DNA from: Tetranychus cinnabarinus
Lineage: Eukaryota; Arthropoda; Arachnida; Trombidiformes; Tetranychidae
Length of the DNA: 64,000 nucleotides
Direction of reading: 5' to 3'
Assembly (NCBI GenBank): GCA_022266195.1
Contig: WHVY01000003.1
Coordinates: 6,882,001 to 6,946,000, forward strand
A program made the translations under genes and the position numbers. The notes under the pieces are model-generated. The model searched no databases. It had not been told where the DNA came from and saw only the letters and a program-made list of their open reading frames with translations. Position 1 is the stretch's first letter. Each line of letters begins with the position of its first letter. Shown one piece after another: positions 10,573 through 22,846 of this stretch.

Positions 10573-13557
10573 TCTCACTCCTCTATCCAAATCAATGAAT
10601 TAATCAATTCAACATCATTACTGGTTTCGCACAAGGATTTAACATTCAACTCATAACGTCGAAAACACTGATAATTTCAGAAAAATAACCCTTTTGATAA
10701 CAATTTAAAAGTGAAAATACCAAGAAATCACTGCAATCAAATGTCAAATTTTAAAATAGGAGGGAAAAGTATACTAAATCACAAATTTACAAACGAAATC
10801 TATAACAACATTAAATTGTTGAACAGAAAAAAGGTAAAAGTACCAAAATTTGGTAACCAAATTAAAAATCTCTAGTAATTTTAATATATTACAGATGGTG
10901 CTTCTTTAAGTTTAAGATTATGTTTTTTGATTTCGATAACAATTAGATTCCCAGTGATAAATTATTTTTCACAACAGTAGAATCAAAATTTCAGTTCAGA
11001 ATTTTTTTATTTAAAAATTAGTTTATTATGAAATTTGAACCGATTACCTGACTACTTCGATTCTACTAAATTGTTACACCAGAGGAATAAAAAGGATAAG
11101 AATAATCTGTTGACTTTCGCCACCATCCAGCTATTTTACACTCTCAACTGTGCTTATCGAATTAAATTTATTGTGTCAAAACATCGCGCAAATCTGTAAC
11201 CAAGTGATCTTTGCTCGACCCTCGTCACCATAATCATTACCAGATTCAACATAATCACCACAAACATAGAAACATCAAAAAGTTCTTTAATGGAAAGAAT
11301 GAAGTTTGTGAATGCATTGATTATAAAACTCAACCAGTTGTATTAACTTCATTAACTTGTTAACCAAAACCTAATGATATCAAATTTTATATCAACAAGG
11401 TAAGAAGAATCTGTAAAATTTAGTGAAATAACCTCAAGTTCACAAAACATCTGAATGTTAATAAATGAACAAATTCAAAATAATTAGTTGGTTATAATTC
11501 ACCTTATGGTGATTTTTGGTTTCTCCTCTAGTCTTTATCTTTCCATTCTCCCTTTTCTTCCTCTTTCTCTCTTTTGGTTACTTTTGCCAAAGTTTGCTGA
11601 GTTGCTTCTCCAATCCGGTTTGTTTGGTTTATTACTTTTCTTTTCTTGTGCTTCTTTTTACCTGATTGACTTCATCTGTATTAGTTTTCAAGTCTAGATA
11701 TGTTGACATGGTTGTTAATTTTTATTAACATTCGCAGTAAACCAGCTAAACATTATCATTTATTTTAAAACAGTTAACTTATCACCTCACAGACCAAATC
11801 AAAGTTCAACTGTGCTCTGTTTACTTCATCTTCAACCCTGGAATATTTTTCTTTGTTTTTATGAAGTAAAACTACGCCAATATTTTCAGATTGTTGCTAG
11901 TTCAAGGTGTGTTCTCTTCACTCACATCAACATTCCATTTCATTTTCATCTTTATCATCATTACTCAACACTATCATCGGTATTACTATCACCACCAATA
12001 TTTGTTACTTTCAAACTTCACTTTTAATGTAAAACCCTACCAGCCATTTGTTTCCCTACGAAACAGGTCACAAAAACGTTTCTTTAATACTATGCTTTTT
12101 TAGAAATCATTTTCTTATCACCTGAGAATTTCCGAGCATAATTCTTTAGAGTCTAGTCCAGTCAACTCAACTCCTTAATGTGTAAATAACACTTTCATTT
12201 TGAATAATACTTTTATTTTGGTTGATAGTTCTAAAGTTATAACTCCATAATCATTTCTCTTATCGCTTGTAAACAGCTGAAGCTGCGCGTATACAATTTT
12301 GATTAGTTGTTGGGAGCGATTTCATAGATTCATCGTATAGTCATTGATTAAACCACCAATTCATTCATTTATGCACTCAATCTTAACTTTAAAATCTCCC
12401 AATCAAGTACATCTAATTGTTATCAGTTTAAATAATTTCTTTAACCAGCAAAAGATATTTTTTAGACCGTCTTATTTACTTCAATGGATTGTTTATTGTA
12501 CTATCTTTTGCCCACCATAACATGAATTCAGTCTGTAAGCTAGTTTCAGGATTTAACTCATAATTATAAGTTGATAAAATATGAAGGTGTTAGTCATTGT
12601 TATTGAGTCTTTCATTTCTAACTTGTTGCTTTTTTCTGGTTTACAGTAGTAAGCATTTGTCACCGATTTTCTGTCTTTTACATACCATGTTAATCTTTAA
12701 AAACTTTAAAATCCTTTCAATGAAAATCAATGTTGCCCAAAACTTTTGAGAATGATTTAATAATGTAACCACAAAGAGTTACTACAGATTAGTTACTGTA
12801 GATCCAACTCCAGCTTCTCAGTCAATGATAAACCCATCGTTTAAATTTATACAGCGTTACATAGATGTTACCAGTGATTGGTAGCAAGATTTTGTGTTAG
12901 TGCCTTCAAGTTCATCCCGTTGAATGACCCTAAACGTTTGATTACCTTTTTTCTTTTCCATCATCTTTTCATCATTCTTCTCTTACGCCTTTTCTCTTAT
13001 TTAGTACTCCTTCCAATAACAAGCTTTTCAGTTTCAACAGATTAATTTATCATCATCTCATTCTCTTTTCTCCTGTTAAACCCTCATCAATCCTTCACAG
13101 CCATCTTAAACCATCATGTCGTCCGCATCCAACAAGTTGCATGTCCATATTTAGTTCATCCTCGTGTATTCTAAATTTAGCTGAACATGAGAAACTTTAA
13201 TTTCTCTCTGCTATTGCCTCTTTCTTATCTCATCTTCCTTGGCTTTCTCCCTTTTACTTCATCTGCTTTTATTCCAATTCTTCTGATCATCACCATCATT
13301 ACAAGCAAAATAACACATTTTTCTAACATCTATTTTCTTTTCTTTCATAACAGAATCTTATCCACATCACGGAAATCGGGTTTGATTGATAAAATGGGTT
13401 AGCTTCGATGGATGTTAAATGAATCTCATTTTTTGTTAATACTCTTTGGATGTCCAATCTCACTGACAGAATCAATTAAACTCATCTGGTTGTCATTTTT
13501 TCGAGAGACTCGTAAAGGCTTGCCATCATCAAAATAAGGAATAAAAGTGGAATTAAC
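10573..13557. other. Non-coding region upstream of melted
   Basis: About 3 kb of AT-rich DNA. ORFs here are short, low-complexity (Phe/Leu/Ile/His from TTT/CTT/CAT runs) and lack conserved features. The stretch 12900-13550 is pyrimidine-rich on the plus strand. It probably contains the melted promoter and 5' UTR exon(s), which I cannot place. Confidence 0.4.
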
Positions 13558-16500
13558 ATGCACCAATTATTTGTGGAAGTGTTGACCAAGAGAGATCTCT
13601 CCAGAGCCGGCGATTTATTTTCCATTGAGGATAAAAGCATTATCACTGATTTGTCAGCTTTAATTAATGAAATCCAACGAATTTCCAGCTCTAGAGATTT
13701 CAATAAAGTTAACAACGATCAAAGTGTCATCGAAATTTGCTTAGCTCGCATTACCTCTGCTATTAGGTAAAATCATCTGTCTCATGTTTGAACTTTATTG
13801 AACCCAACACCATGTGCTTATCAATATGTCTAATTTTTTTATTTGATTTTTTCAGAGATTCGGGTACAATAGAGGAACATGCACCAGCTTTGGTTTCTCT
13901 CTTAGAATCATGTCTTCAACATGACCTTAAACCAAATAAAAAAGATGAGGATCCACCACATGCTAAAATAGCTTCCGATGTAGTGTCCTGTATTTTTCTC
14001 AATCACACTAAAAAATCATTGATGAGAATCGCGGTTCCAGTGGCCATTAAACTACTTCATCGAGGGAATAAAGAATTGAGCAGAAATCTTTCAAGTTATT
14101 TGTCACTTGCTGCCATTAACAATGCTGAAGTATTGTCACCTCATATCCAGCCCATTATCGATTCCATTATTGGTGGCAACTATTCTCTGGTGCGTGTTTT
14201 ACCAAAAATTTACACTGTTAACAAGGAACCTATTCATGATCATGTAATGGCTCTTGTTTCACTTTTACCTCAATGTGATACACCGGAAAAGCTCTCTTTA
14301 CTTCATCTTTTTGCTCTAATATCCAAGAACAAACCATCCATTTTGGAATCAAATTTACCACAATTTAGCGAATGTTTGGATCAATCTCAAACAGCTTATC
14401 AAACTTTACAAATTTTCCTTGATATGGCTCAAGTTGATCCAAGACCTTTTGTTGAATATGTTAGTCGTGTTATTACTGCTTGTGAACTTCAAAGTGGAAT
14501 GCTTTCAATAGCTGCCCAATTTCTTGGCATTATTGGTAAACTGGACGTTGAACAAGCCTGTGACTGTGTTCGTTTCCTAACCTCTCAATTGTCACGATCC
14601 GATTTATCAACCACCATTACACTTTTGCGAGAGATCAAATCAATCGTTGAAGTATTTCCATCATTAATCCCATCTTTTCTCAATCAAATTCTAGTACAAA
14701 CGGAAAACAGTTCTTCAGCAACAGTTCAAATTTACCTTCAACAACTGAATACTCTCAATCAACAAGTAACATCATCAAATGCTATAACAGTTGTCCGTGT
14801 CAATTGTGATAATAATTTGGGCAAGACAACATCTGGAACCGGAGTCCCTGGAAGCAGTTCATTGACTAACAATAACAATTCTGGTTTAGCTGATTCATTA
14901 ATATCAACTTCATCCTCAGCCCAACACCAGCCTCGTTCAAAGGGCATCTATTCTTTGTCAAATAATGCTTCAACCTATCACCATCGAAGTATTCCACGAT
15001 CTGCTAACCTTCATGGTATTTCATCTATATCGTCTTCTTCAACAACAGGACAACCTCATTCTCTCCATCACCACCACCACCAACAGCACTCTAACATTTT
15101 CAGCCACTCTGGACCTTCACATTCCAGTACATCATCTACAAATGGATTTTATCGTTCCATGACTACTTTAGGTTTACCTAGTTACTCTTCTCGTCATCAA
15201 GTTAACCGTCGATCCATTGAAAGTATAATGGCAGGTACTACCGCATCGGGTTCACAAAAAAGTGCCTCCTCATCTTACCTTTTAGCTCTACAAGAAAAAG
15301 AAGCTGCTGCATCCAAATCAAAAACCGTTGCAACCTCAGTCGATTCGCAACTGCAACAGGGTAACGCTGCCTTTTCCTCAACCTCATCTCACTATAACAT
15401 TGAAGCTTCCCGGTCTGAAGGTATCTCAAGCAGTTTAAATTCAAAATTACGGGCCACATCAAGCGGAGAACACCTTAAACAAAGTCGAACATCTCTTCTT
15501 GAACCTTATCCAATGAGAGATGCGGTTCAGCATTTTTGTGAGAAACACATTGACAAGATAAAAGCTTATATGCAAAAAATTTCAGTTAAAATACCATTAC
15601 CTGTTAAATGTACCATAGAAGAAAAAAAGGCCAAGAAACTTGCCAAACTTCACTTTGTTTGTCAGGGCAAAGGAACAAATTGTTTGTACAGTAAAACTTT
15701 TTTTACCATGAAGACACGAAACGCACGAATTTGGATTCATCTCATGTTTCTGGCTCTCCAAGCCAAAGCACCTACCGCCTTATGTACCAATGAAGCCTCC
15801 GTTAATGCATTGAAAAACTGTTGGGATACACTTAAAGCCGATAACAAAACCTTCCTTACCTTAGTAACTTCATCCTTTCCCTCTACTAAAGATCAAGATT
15901 TGCTGATGGCCGAGTTAAGATCTTCACGATATTTCGATGTCTTCGAGTTCAACGCTTTAGCTAATATCTGGGGCTGTTTTCTTTGCAATCATCCTGATCG
16001 TGCCATTGAATTTTTACAAAACTCGGAACCTGTTATTGAGGGTCAATTAAAAGAGAAAAAAGGCAAATGGAAGCTCTTTCGTCGATGGAGAACTCATTAT
16101 TTCACTCTATCTGGACTTAATTTATCTTATAGAGAATCGGTCGGTATCTATTCAAGCTCATAGCTCGGTTATGCTCTTCTAATTCATGGTTTCAACTGTT
16201 ACAGATTCACTTTCCCATCTCGTTCAGTTTCACTTTTTGTTGTTTGAACATCAACTTTCATTTTATCTCAGGCCTAGTATTTTGTTCAGTCATCCAGATT
16301 AGTGCGTCTTCAATTTAGCTCTGAGAAACCTTATAGACGTATTATAAAACTTCACATTGATCTTAAACAAAGGTTCAATTGTTTAATTGTTTACCTTCAT
16401 TTCCTCTTTACAGTTAATTACCTGATTTCAGTCTTTACAGTGTTTTTTTATTAATTTGTTTTAAAACTTACTATTGAGTAGTTTTCCTTCAACCAATTAA

Positions 16501-16893
16501 TTGTACTCTTCAATTATTTCCAACCTTTTGCAATTTATTCTTGCGCTTCTGTCTTATTGTTGAGATTTTGCTTACTTTTCTGTTGGAGCCATTCCTAATT
16601 GATTAATATTTAACTTTTACAAAATCATTTTCAATCAATTTTGACTAATTTGGTTTTCATTTTTCCCTTAGAAAGACACCAAAGAAACTCAGCCGATCGA
16701 AATCGGGGAAATATTGAGCGTTAAAGCCATTCCCAGCTCAAAAGGAAGAACTATTCCTAAAGCTTTTGAAATATTCACAAACGAGGATAAAACATACGTT
16801 TTAAAGGCCAAGAATAATTTAAATACAGAGCAATGGGTTCAATGTTTATCAATAGCCATGGCACATTCACAAGCAAAAGACACAAATGGTTGA
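13558..16893 (+). CDS. melt: Melted / VEPH1, PH-domain protein, 904 aa
   Basis: Melted (vertebrate VEPH1) is a membrane-recruited adaptor that modulates insulin/FoxO/TOR and Hippo signalling. Exons: 13558-13766, 13856-16139 and 16672-16893. The N-terminus is close to the vertebrate protein: MHQLFVEVLTKRDLSRAGDL, NNDQSVIEICLARITSAIR, then DEDPPHAKIASDVVSCIF and LLHRGNKELSRNLSSYLSLA, an alpha-helical repeat region (residues about 1-330). A Ser/His/Gln-rich linker (about 340-610, with a His run) follows, then a conserved block (IKAYMQKISVKIPLPVKCTI) and a C-terminal PH domain (about 798-900: GQLKEKKGKWKLFRRWRTHY, FTLSG, KAFEIFTNEDKTYVLKAKN, EQWVQCLSIAMA). The last intron must be phase 0, which forces the weak donor GTCGGT at 16140; the acceptor at 16670-16671 is normal. 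The start is well supported by the match of the first 20 residues. Confidence 0.95.
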
Positions 16894-17492
16894 ATGACTT
16901 TATCCTAATAATTGGGCAAAGATGGTCATTATTTTACTTGTTTAACTTAACTTAAGACGACAATCAAAAGAAAGGACAAAATCATCAACGAGGACTAGTT
17001 CACAATCCATATACCTCGTCGATTTTTGTTGATTGATAAACAAAAAAAAATGTACGAAAAAAAAGGAGACAAAATCTTTCAGTTATTTCCAGTTTCCAAG
17101 TTAACTTACTTTCAGCAAGTTGAAATTGGCAAACATCAACAAAAAAAGTTTCATAAATATTCAGTTTAATTAATTTTAGGAAATCATTGAATCGATACAG
17201 AAATATTTTTTTACAATATTACAATGTTTAATTGTTAGGACTGAAGAAAAATTGACAACGTCAGTTCCACAAATCATCTTCATTGAGCTCGAAAATGCAG
17301 AATCCTAAAGATTTCTTATTTACCAGTGTCAAGAGAAATACATTTTTAAATTTCAACTTTACTCTTCAATAGTCAAAGTTAACATTTGCTGACATAAATC
17401 ACTTCGTGTTCACTACCCTTTTGTCTTCTACCTTTCGTTTTTTTTTGTTTGTATGTATTTAATAGATTCTTATACTTTTTTACATACACTTT

Positions 17493-17498
17493 AATAAA
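17493..17498 (+). terminator. Candidate polyadenylation signal of melted (AATAAA)
   Basis: AATAAA about 600 nt past the melted stop, shortly before the 3' end of the convergent mucin-like gene at 17565. The two genes therefore have closely packed, possibly overlapping 3' ends. Confidence 0.4.
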
Positions 17499-17564
17499 TA
17501 ATGTTTTTACTTCTGTGATTACCTTTTTAGCTTCATTAATTTATCAAAATGCTTAAATAGCTGA

Positions 17565-18847
17565 CTATTCATTTTCCCTCAGCAAGCTGCTTCCATAATA
17601 GTTGTTTATCGGATTATCCCCAATTGCTGGATTCGAGGCTCCTGACGAAACTTTGACTGCTCCATTTGATTTAGCTAATTGTTGTCGAGCTGGTTTCATT
17701 TGAGATGGCAAACCTTTAATTCTAGAAGATTGCTTGGCAGTTGATGGCGTTGGTCTTGCATTAAGTTCATTTCTAGCATCGCCCTTGTCAGTTGTTTTTC
17801 TTGATGCTTTAGTTGGCGCTTCTGCTTTTTTCGGTTTTGTTCTTGTTTCTTCATAGAAAACTTTGGGATCTTCTGCAGCCGATTCAATTTCAGATTCCAC
17901 AATGCCTTCTGTTGATGCTTCTGTTTTTTTATCGATTGATTCGTCATCCGAATCGTCATCATCCGAATCTTTAATCTTAACCGTTGATTTAGCTGTTGTT
18001 TTAACAGTTGTTTCTGTAGGTTTTACTTTATCCGTTTTAGCTTTGGTGGCTGGCGATGTATCTTCGGTAGGTGCCTCTGAGACCGTCTCATCTTTACTTT
18101 CCTCTGAAACAGTCGTTTCTTTTGGTGTCTCAGTAGTTTCCTCTTTTGCCCCTTTTGTAGTAGTCTCATCCGTAGTGGCCTTTGTGGTAGCCTTATCCTC
18201 TGGTGCCTCTGTTTTTTGCGTCGTAGTTGGAACAATAGTGGTAGTGGTTGAATCTTGTAGAGGTGAAGTTGATGCTGTGGTTGGGATTTCAGAGTTAGCT
18301 GGTGTTGTCTTATCTTCTGGTAGCTTTGTTGTCATATTCATAACAGATTCTGTCGTTCCCTCAGAGGTTGTTGGCACTGTTGTTTTAACAGTCGACATTT
18401 CTGTTGACGTTGCATTTTCTGGGATTTGCTCTTTTGGTCCAATTTCTGTAGTGTTTTTGTCTGCCGACTATTCAAGAAACACAGAAAAATTGCATTAAAA
18501 ACAACATTCGAACTGTTAGATAATAAACACCAGACTTCCCTCATAAAATCAAATTTACCTTTGAGTCTCCAACTCTAGTCACAACTCTGGTGTGAACCGG
18601 ACAAAAACCAAGTATTGTAAAAGGCCAGAAACTAGAACACTGCAATTAAAGCAACATTGGTCAAATCGATATCAATCACAAACATTGGACAAAAAAGACT
18701 CACATCAAAAAAAGTAGATTCAACTGGACAGCCCAAACGGAGAGGACAAATGAATAGATTATTGTTTTATGTACAGAAGCGCGAATCGATAGTAAACTCA
18801 CCTTGCGTAAAACAAGTCAAGACGATTACACTAAACCATAATTTCAT
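17565..18847 (-). CDS. Secreted Thr-rich mucin-like protein, 349 aa, unidentified family
   Basis: Not recognised by family. Proposed exons: 18847-18802, 18723-18704, 18639-18559 and 18467-17565. Exon 1 encodes a signal peptide (MKLWFSVIVLTCFTQ) and ends at CAAG/GTGAGT in phase 1. The 81-bp third exon reads CSSFWPFTILGFCPVHTRVV in phase 0, so an exon of length 3n+2 is needed between them; the 20-nt segment at 18723-18704 has a CCAG acceptor and a GTGAGT donor and fits exactly. The last exon is Thr/Ser/Pro/Glu-rich with TTT and ETT repeats (mucin-type O-glycosylation is likely, inferred), an acidic DSDDDDSDDE run, a basic Lys/Arg-rich part and a C-terminus NNYYGSSLLRENE. A cuticle, silk or gut-matrix role would fit, but nothing proves it. 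The terminal exon is firmer than the 5' exons. Confidence 0.65.
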
Positions 18848-19590
18848 AGCTAACAAATGTGTCACAAATTTATCTGCTTTCAAAATGGTGTTAAAAGAGT
18901 TTATCAATACTGGTAATCAAGTGTAAATAAAATGCAATTTAATGTAATGAATTTACTGATCGATAGTTTGCTTTCAACGGAAAGTGAGAAGCTCATTATT
19001 CAAACAATCATCGTATTTGTTTAACCAAGCAGCTTGTTCAATAGTTGACACTTGTTCAGTCTATCACTTTTCAAAAGCCATTGTTTAAGATGTTTTAGAT
19101 CAACAATTTTTCCGATCAAACCTTTCAGGTTCTGGTTAAAAACAAGTCAACAAACAAATCAACACTGAAGATGATATTCTTGTGATTTTGAGTTTAATAA
19201 TTTCTGTAAATTGTGACTTTGAAAAACAAAATTCTCGTGATTTTAGCGTAAAAAATTGAACGGAAAATTTTGGTATTACTGATTATCTAACGTCCTTCGC
19301 TTTATTTAATCATCATGCTTGATTGGTTGGTAACGTTATAATTTTATATAACTTTGATTATCATTAAGCTAAGAATAGCATTTTTAACTCTAGGGGTTAA
19401 ATTAGCACTCATGTTGTTAACCTTGAATAAAGGGCTGTGAATATGATTTTATTGCTTAAGGATTGTGCTTAATGACTAATAAACAGCTTAACAATTAACA
19501 AATACCGGATTAACACTGAGCTTTTCAAAGAGTCTTTGGTTAAGTTGCAAGTTAAGAGTAATGCTTAAGAGTTAACATCTAAAGTTGATT
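18848..19590. other. Intergenic, upstream of the mucin-like gene
   Basis: AT-rich non-coding DNA that should contain the promoter of the minus-strand mucin-like gene. No supported ORF. Its last nine bases are the left copy of the MITE target duplication. Confidence 0.4.
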
Positions 19591-20037
19591 GGTTCACCTC
19601 CATTTCGCCACTAAAGCTTCTAAGCTTGATCTTTTTAATCTCTTAAAACTCACTTAACTTACGAAAAGGGGCAAAATTTTGTTTGAAATTTATTCACATT
19701 AAATTAGTACAAAGATGATCAAATAAATCTAATGAATTTCAAATAGCTTGCCATATATACTCCTTAAATCGTAATATGAGTTCAATTCAATTTTTGTTAT
19801 TATATAAAATTCACAGTGACTTGATTTTTTTGAATCTTCTAGTACTATTAATGATTACCATCCTAAATTAAATTGTGAAACTAAAATTGTAAAATTGAAA
19901 CTAACAATATGTCAAAATAATTGAGCAAAATAAGGCTCTGAAATCCATTTTGAAAATGAGTTAAACCCCTCTCTAGCCTTAAGAAGATCATCTTGAAATC
20001 GTCTTTAGTGGCGAAATGAAGGTATACCAAGTTGATT
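19582..20037. mobile_element. 438-bp MITE-like element (19591-20028) with 9-bp target site duplication
   Basis: Terminal inverted repeats of 26 bp with three mismatches: left GGTTCACCTCC then ATTTCGCCACTAAAG; right, reverse-complemented, GGTATACCTTC then the same ATTTCGCCACTAAAG. Immediately outside both ends is the identical nonamer AAGTTGATT (19582-19590 and 20029-20037). The interior encodes no protein. A 9-bp duplication is typical of Mutator-like elements; if one base is chance the 8-bp length would fit hAT. Superfamily is therefore inferred, while the transposon structure itself is read directly. Confidence 0.85.
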
Positions 20038-21499
20038 TACTGCTGTAAAAAAATGGGAAATTCAATTATTTTTAAGTTCTTTTCTTCCTTTTTTTCACAG
20101 ATTAATTTTTTAATTACATATTATTCAATAATTTTACTCATGTAATAACAATGTATTCAATTGTGAATAAGATGACAATCGAAGTCTAACTTTTAATATT
20201 CAACTTTCCTCATTCCAAGACAATGAAACTTGTTGAGATATTACATCAATAGTGAACAACTTGTACCAATATAAAAGTAGACTATTGGTTGATTGATCAA
20301 CTTTCAATCTAATTGTGAATCTACCTGGAGAGTGAAGCAGGTAATTTTAGGCGATTAACAGGACGAGTTACCTGGAAAATCCCGATCAAATGGTTAATTG
20401 ACTCATGGTAAATGTCTTGTCAAAAGACCATCATTTTAAACCATTGAACAATTTTTACCGTCCCTTGTTGGAGCAATTATTATCCAATCTGTTGATTCAC
20501 ATTTTCATTTTCTGGAAAATTTGACTCAATTTAATCTACCTTTAAGATCAAATGATTGGGAAAATTGATTAACAGCTTTTAAAAAGCCACATTAGTTAAC
20601 AAATCACAAGTCATGTCCAATACACTGTATAAAGGAAACAATGGCAATGATACAGTTAACCATAGTTGTAAAGGTGATGAGAAAAGTGAAAAACCCAGCA
20701 AAAAAACATTCAAGTTTAAATAATTTCAAGATTGTAACTCAATCTCCAGTTGACCCTGAACCCAATGTGACTAACATTCACCATCATAATGACCAATCAT
20801 CAGTACAGAGTACAGTTTAGTACATTAAGACAGGTAATAAAAAGAATGGAAAAGAATGGAAAAGAAAATGGTAAAAAGAAAAAGAAAAATGGTGAAACTT
20901 GAAAAGCAAAATTTGTCTAAATAGGCAACAAATAAAAAACGGTTGCTTACTAAGGTTCAATTTTTAAGGCTGTTTATTAGTTGAAACTGAAAGTTTGAAC
21001 TGTTGATTAAGATAATAGATGATCTGGAAAGCTCCAAAGATGACAAGATTTGCCATTCTCTTTCGTTTACCGAGTGAGCGAAAGTTTTCTTAATGTAATT
21101 TGCCTAAAGCATTCTTATCTTTTTCACTGTCTTAATTTTCTGGTTCTCCCTTTTTTTACATGGTGAAGGTTGAGTTTTACTTTTCATCTAAACTTGTTCC
21201 TCTAGCTAAAGATTTTCCCGGTGCATCATCCTTATCATCCCATACCATTATCATCTTCGTCATCCACTGAAATATAAGATAAACCTTATTTTAACAGTTT
21301 TTCAAATCAGTTTAAATTCTAACCTTATTCTCATTGGTTCTTCTCGTTTTTTTTGTGTCGTCAAGTTTTTCAACTCACAGCTGGCTTACACTTGCCACCA
21401 GTTTATTTAGACTTTCATTCTGGTTGTCCTTTGTTTCGATTGAGTTTGTATTTCAAGTGCATTCTTTTCATCCACCTCAAGTTTCATCAATAATTTACA
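20038..21499. other. Intergenic, upstream of the CRAL-TRIO gene
   Basis: No gene supported. AT-rich sequence with short purine runs near 20830-20900. It should hold the promoter of the gene that starts at 21500. Confidence 0.4.
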
Positions 21500-22675
21500 A
21501 TGGCGTTGTTGGTTAATGCCGTTTTAACAGAAAATGTCAACGAAGTTATTAGGTAAGTCACAATAAACCTTTTCTTTGATAATTTCTCTCAAGAATGTCT
21601 TGCTTTTTTTGTATCGATTTGATACGGTGAGGTTATTTTTCAATGCTGATTTGTATTCTGAAAATTCTGTAGCTACATGTTATTGACTTATGTAAAGTTG
21701 ACAAATAACAGTGAAAAAATGAAACTATATGAAATAGGCAAGCTAATTAACGTGATTTATCTTTGAACTTTAATTTACTAATTACTTACTAATTTCTTTT
21801 CTCTTTTCATTTTTCTTGTTTTTGCTTTCATTTATAAAAACAGAACTGAAACTGATGAAGATAGATTGAAATTTAAGATTGAAGAGCTTAAACAAGTTTG
21901 TTTTGAAGAGGTCAAAGCTCATCCTAATGATTATGATCCAAGAGATGTTAAAGCTTTGGAGGCTGACAGTGAAACTGGAATCATGTTATTTCTTGAATCA
22001 AATGATTGGAAAGTTGAACCTGCTTTGGAAGCAATCAGGCGTCATTGTTCATACAGAAGAGAGAATGGAGTTTTAGACTTGAAGGTTACCGATATTCCAG
22101 TTGAAGTTCATCAAACAGGATTATTTATGGCTAAAGGTTTCGATAAAGCTGGCCATCCTTTGTTCTACATTCGTCTCTCCGTTTCACCTGGACCTAAAGA
22201 AATGCATCCATTGATTATCAAACAATTTTTACTTAACTGTGAATCCGTCAGAAATATGGTTCTTGAAAAAAACAAAAAACTTGCCATTATATTCGATTGT
22301 AGACAAGCTCAAGTTGATATCGGATTATTACGGGAAATTCTTGACATTTACACTCAAAAGTATCCTCCTGCAGCCGAATATATTGCCTTTTTGGACATGA
22401 ACTTTGGCTTTAAAATGATTCTACAAATTATCAAGTATTTCTTCCCTAAATATTTATGGAAAAAGATGATTTTCATTGACCAGGAAGCTTTAAAAACCAT
22501 GGTGGATCAAGATAATTTGCCATACTATTTAGATGGAAAAATTGAACCTTTGTCAAAATCTGAGATCTCTGAATGCCCCAACCTCGCTGATTATGCTAAG
22601 GCCAACAACATCAAAGATAAAGTCTATGAGAAAATGAAGGCACATCTTGACAAACAACTCTCAAACGATTCTTAA
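21500..22675 (+). CDS. CRAL-TRIO (Sec14-like) lipid-binding protein, MOSPD2-like, 294 aa
   Basis: Two exons: 21500-21552 (MALLVNAVLTENVNEVIR) and 21844-22675, with a 291-bp phase-2 intron. The protein has a CRAL-TRIO N-terminal helical segment (residues about 25-75, with YDPRDVKALEADSE and FLESNDWKVEPALEAIRRHCSYRRENG) followed by the lipid-exchange domain (about 85-265), including GFDKAGHPLFYIRL, KLAIIFDCRQAQ, PPAAEYIAFLDMNFGFKMIL and YLWKKMIFIDQEAL. The arrangement resembles the CRAL-TRIO half of MOSPD2, but the MSP domain and the membrane anchor are absent, so it is a stand-alone cytosolic form. A soluble hydrophobic-ligand or phospholipid carrier role is inferred; the ligand cannot be named. 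The start is set by the short first exon with a clean donor and correct phase. Confidence 0.88.
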
Positions 22676-22840
22676 ATGCTTTCAATTTTATACTCAATAT
22701 TTTCAGCTTTAAGCCTGTATATATTCATTTTCAGTACACTCTTGTAAACTCATGCATTTACCTTTTTAATTGACCAATTATGGTCTCATTTTTAAACACT
22801 GGAAAACTTTGTATTGTTGTAGTGTATCAAAATGATAAAC

Positions 22841-22846
22841 AATAAA
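22841..22846 (+). terminator. Candidate polyadenylation signal of the CRAL-TRIO gene (AATAAA)
   Basis: AATAAA about 165 nt past the stop codon. Confidence 0.5.

Noticed and set aside
17863..18498. 211-aa plus-strand ORF (Val/Ser-rich)
   Set aside because: Mirror image of the Thr/Glu/Lys-rich mucin-like exon; the composition is explained by the opposite strand, which has the signal peptide and splice sites.
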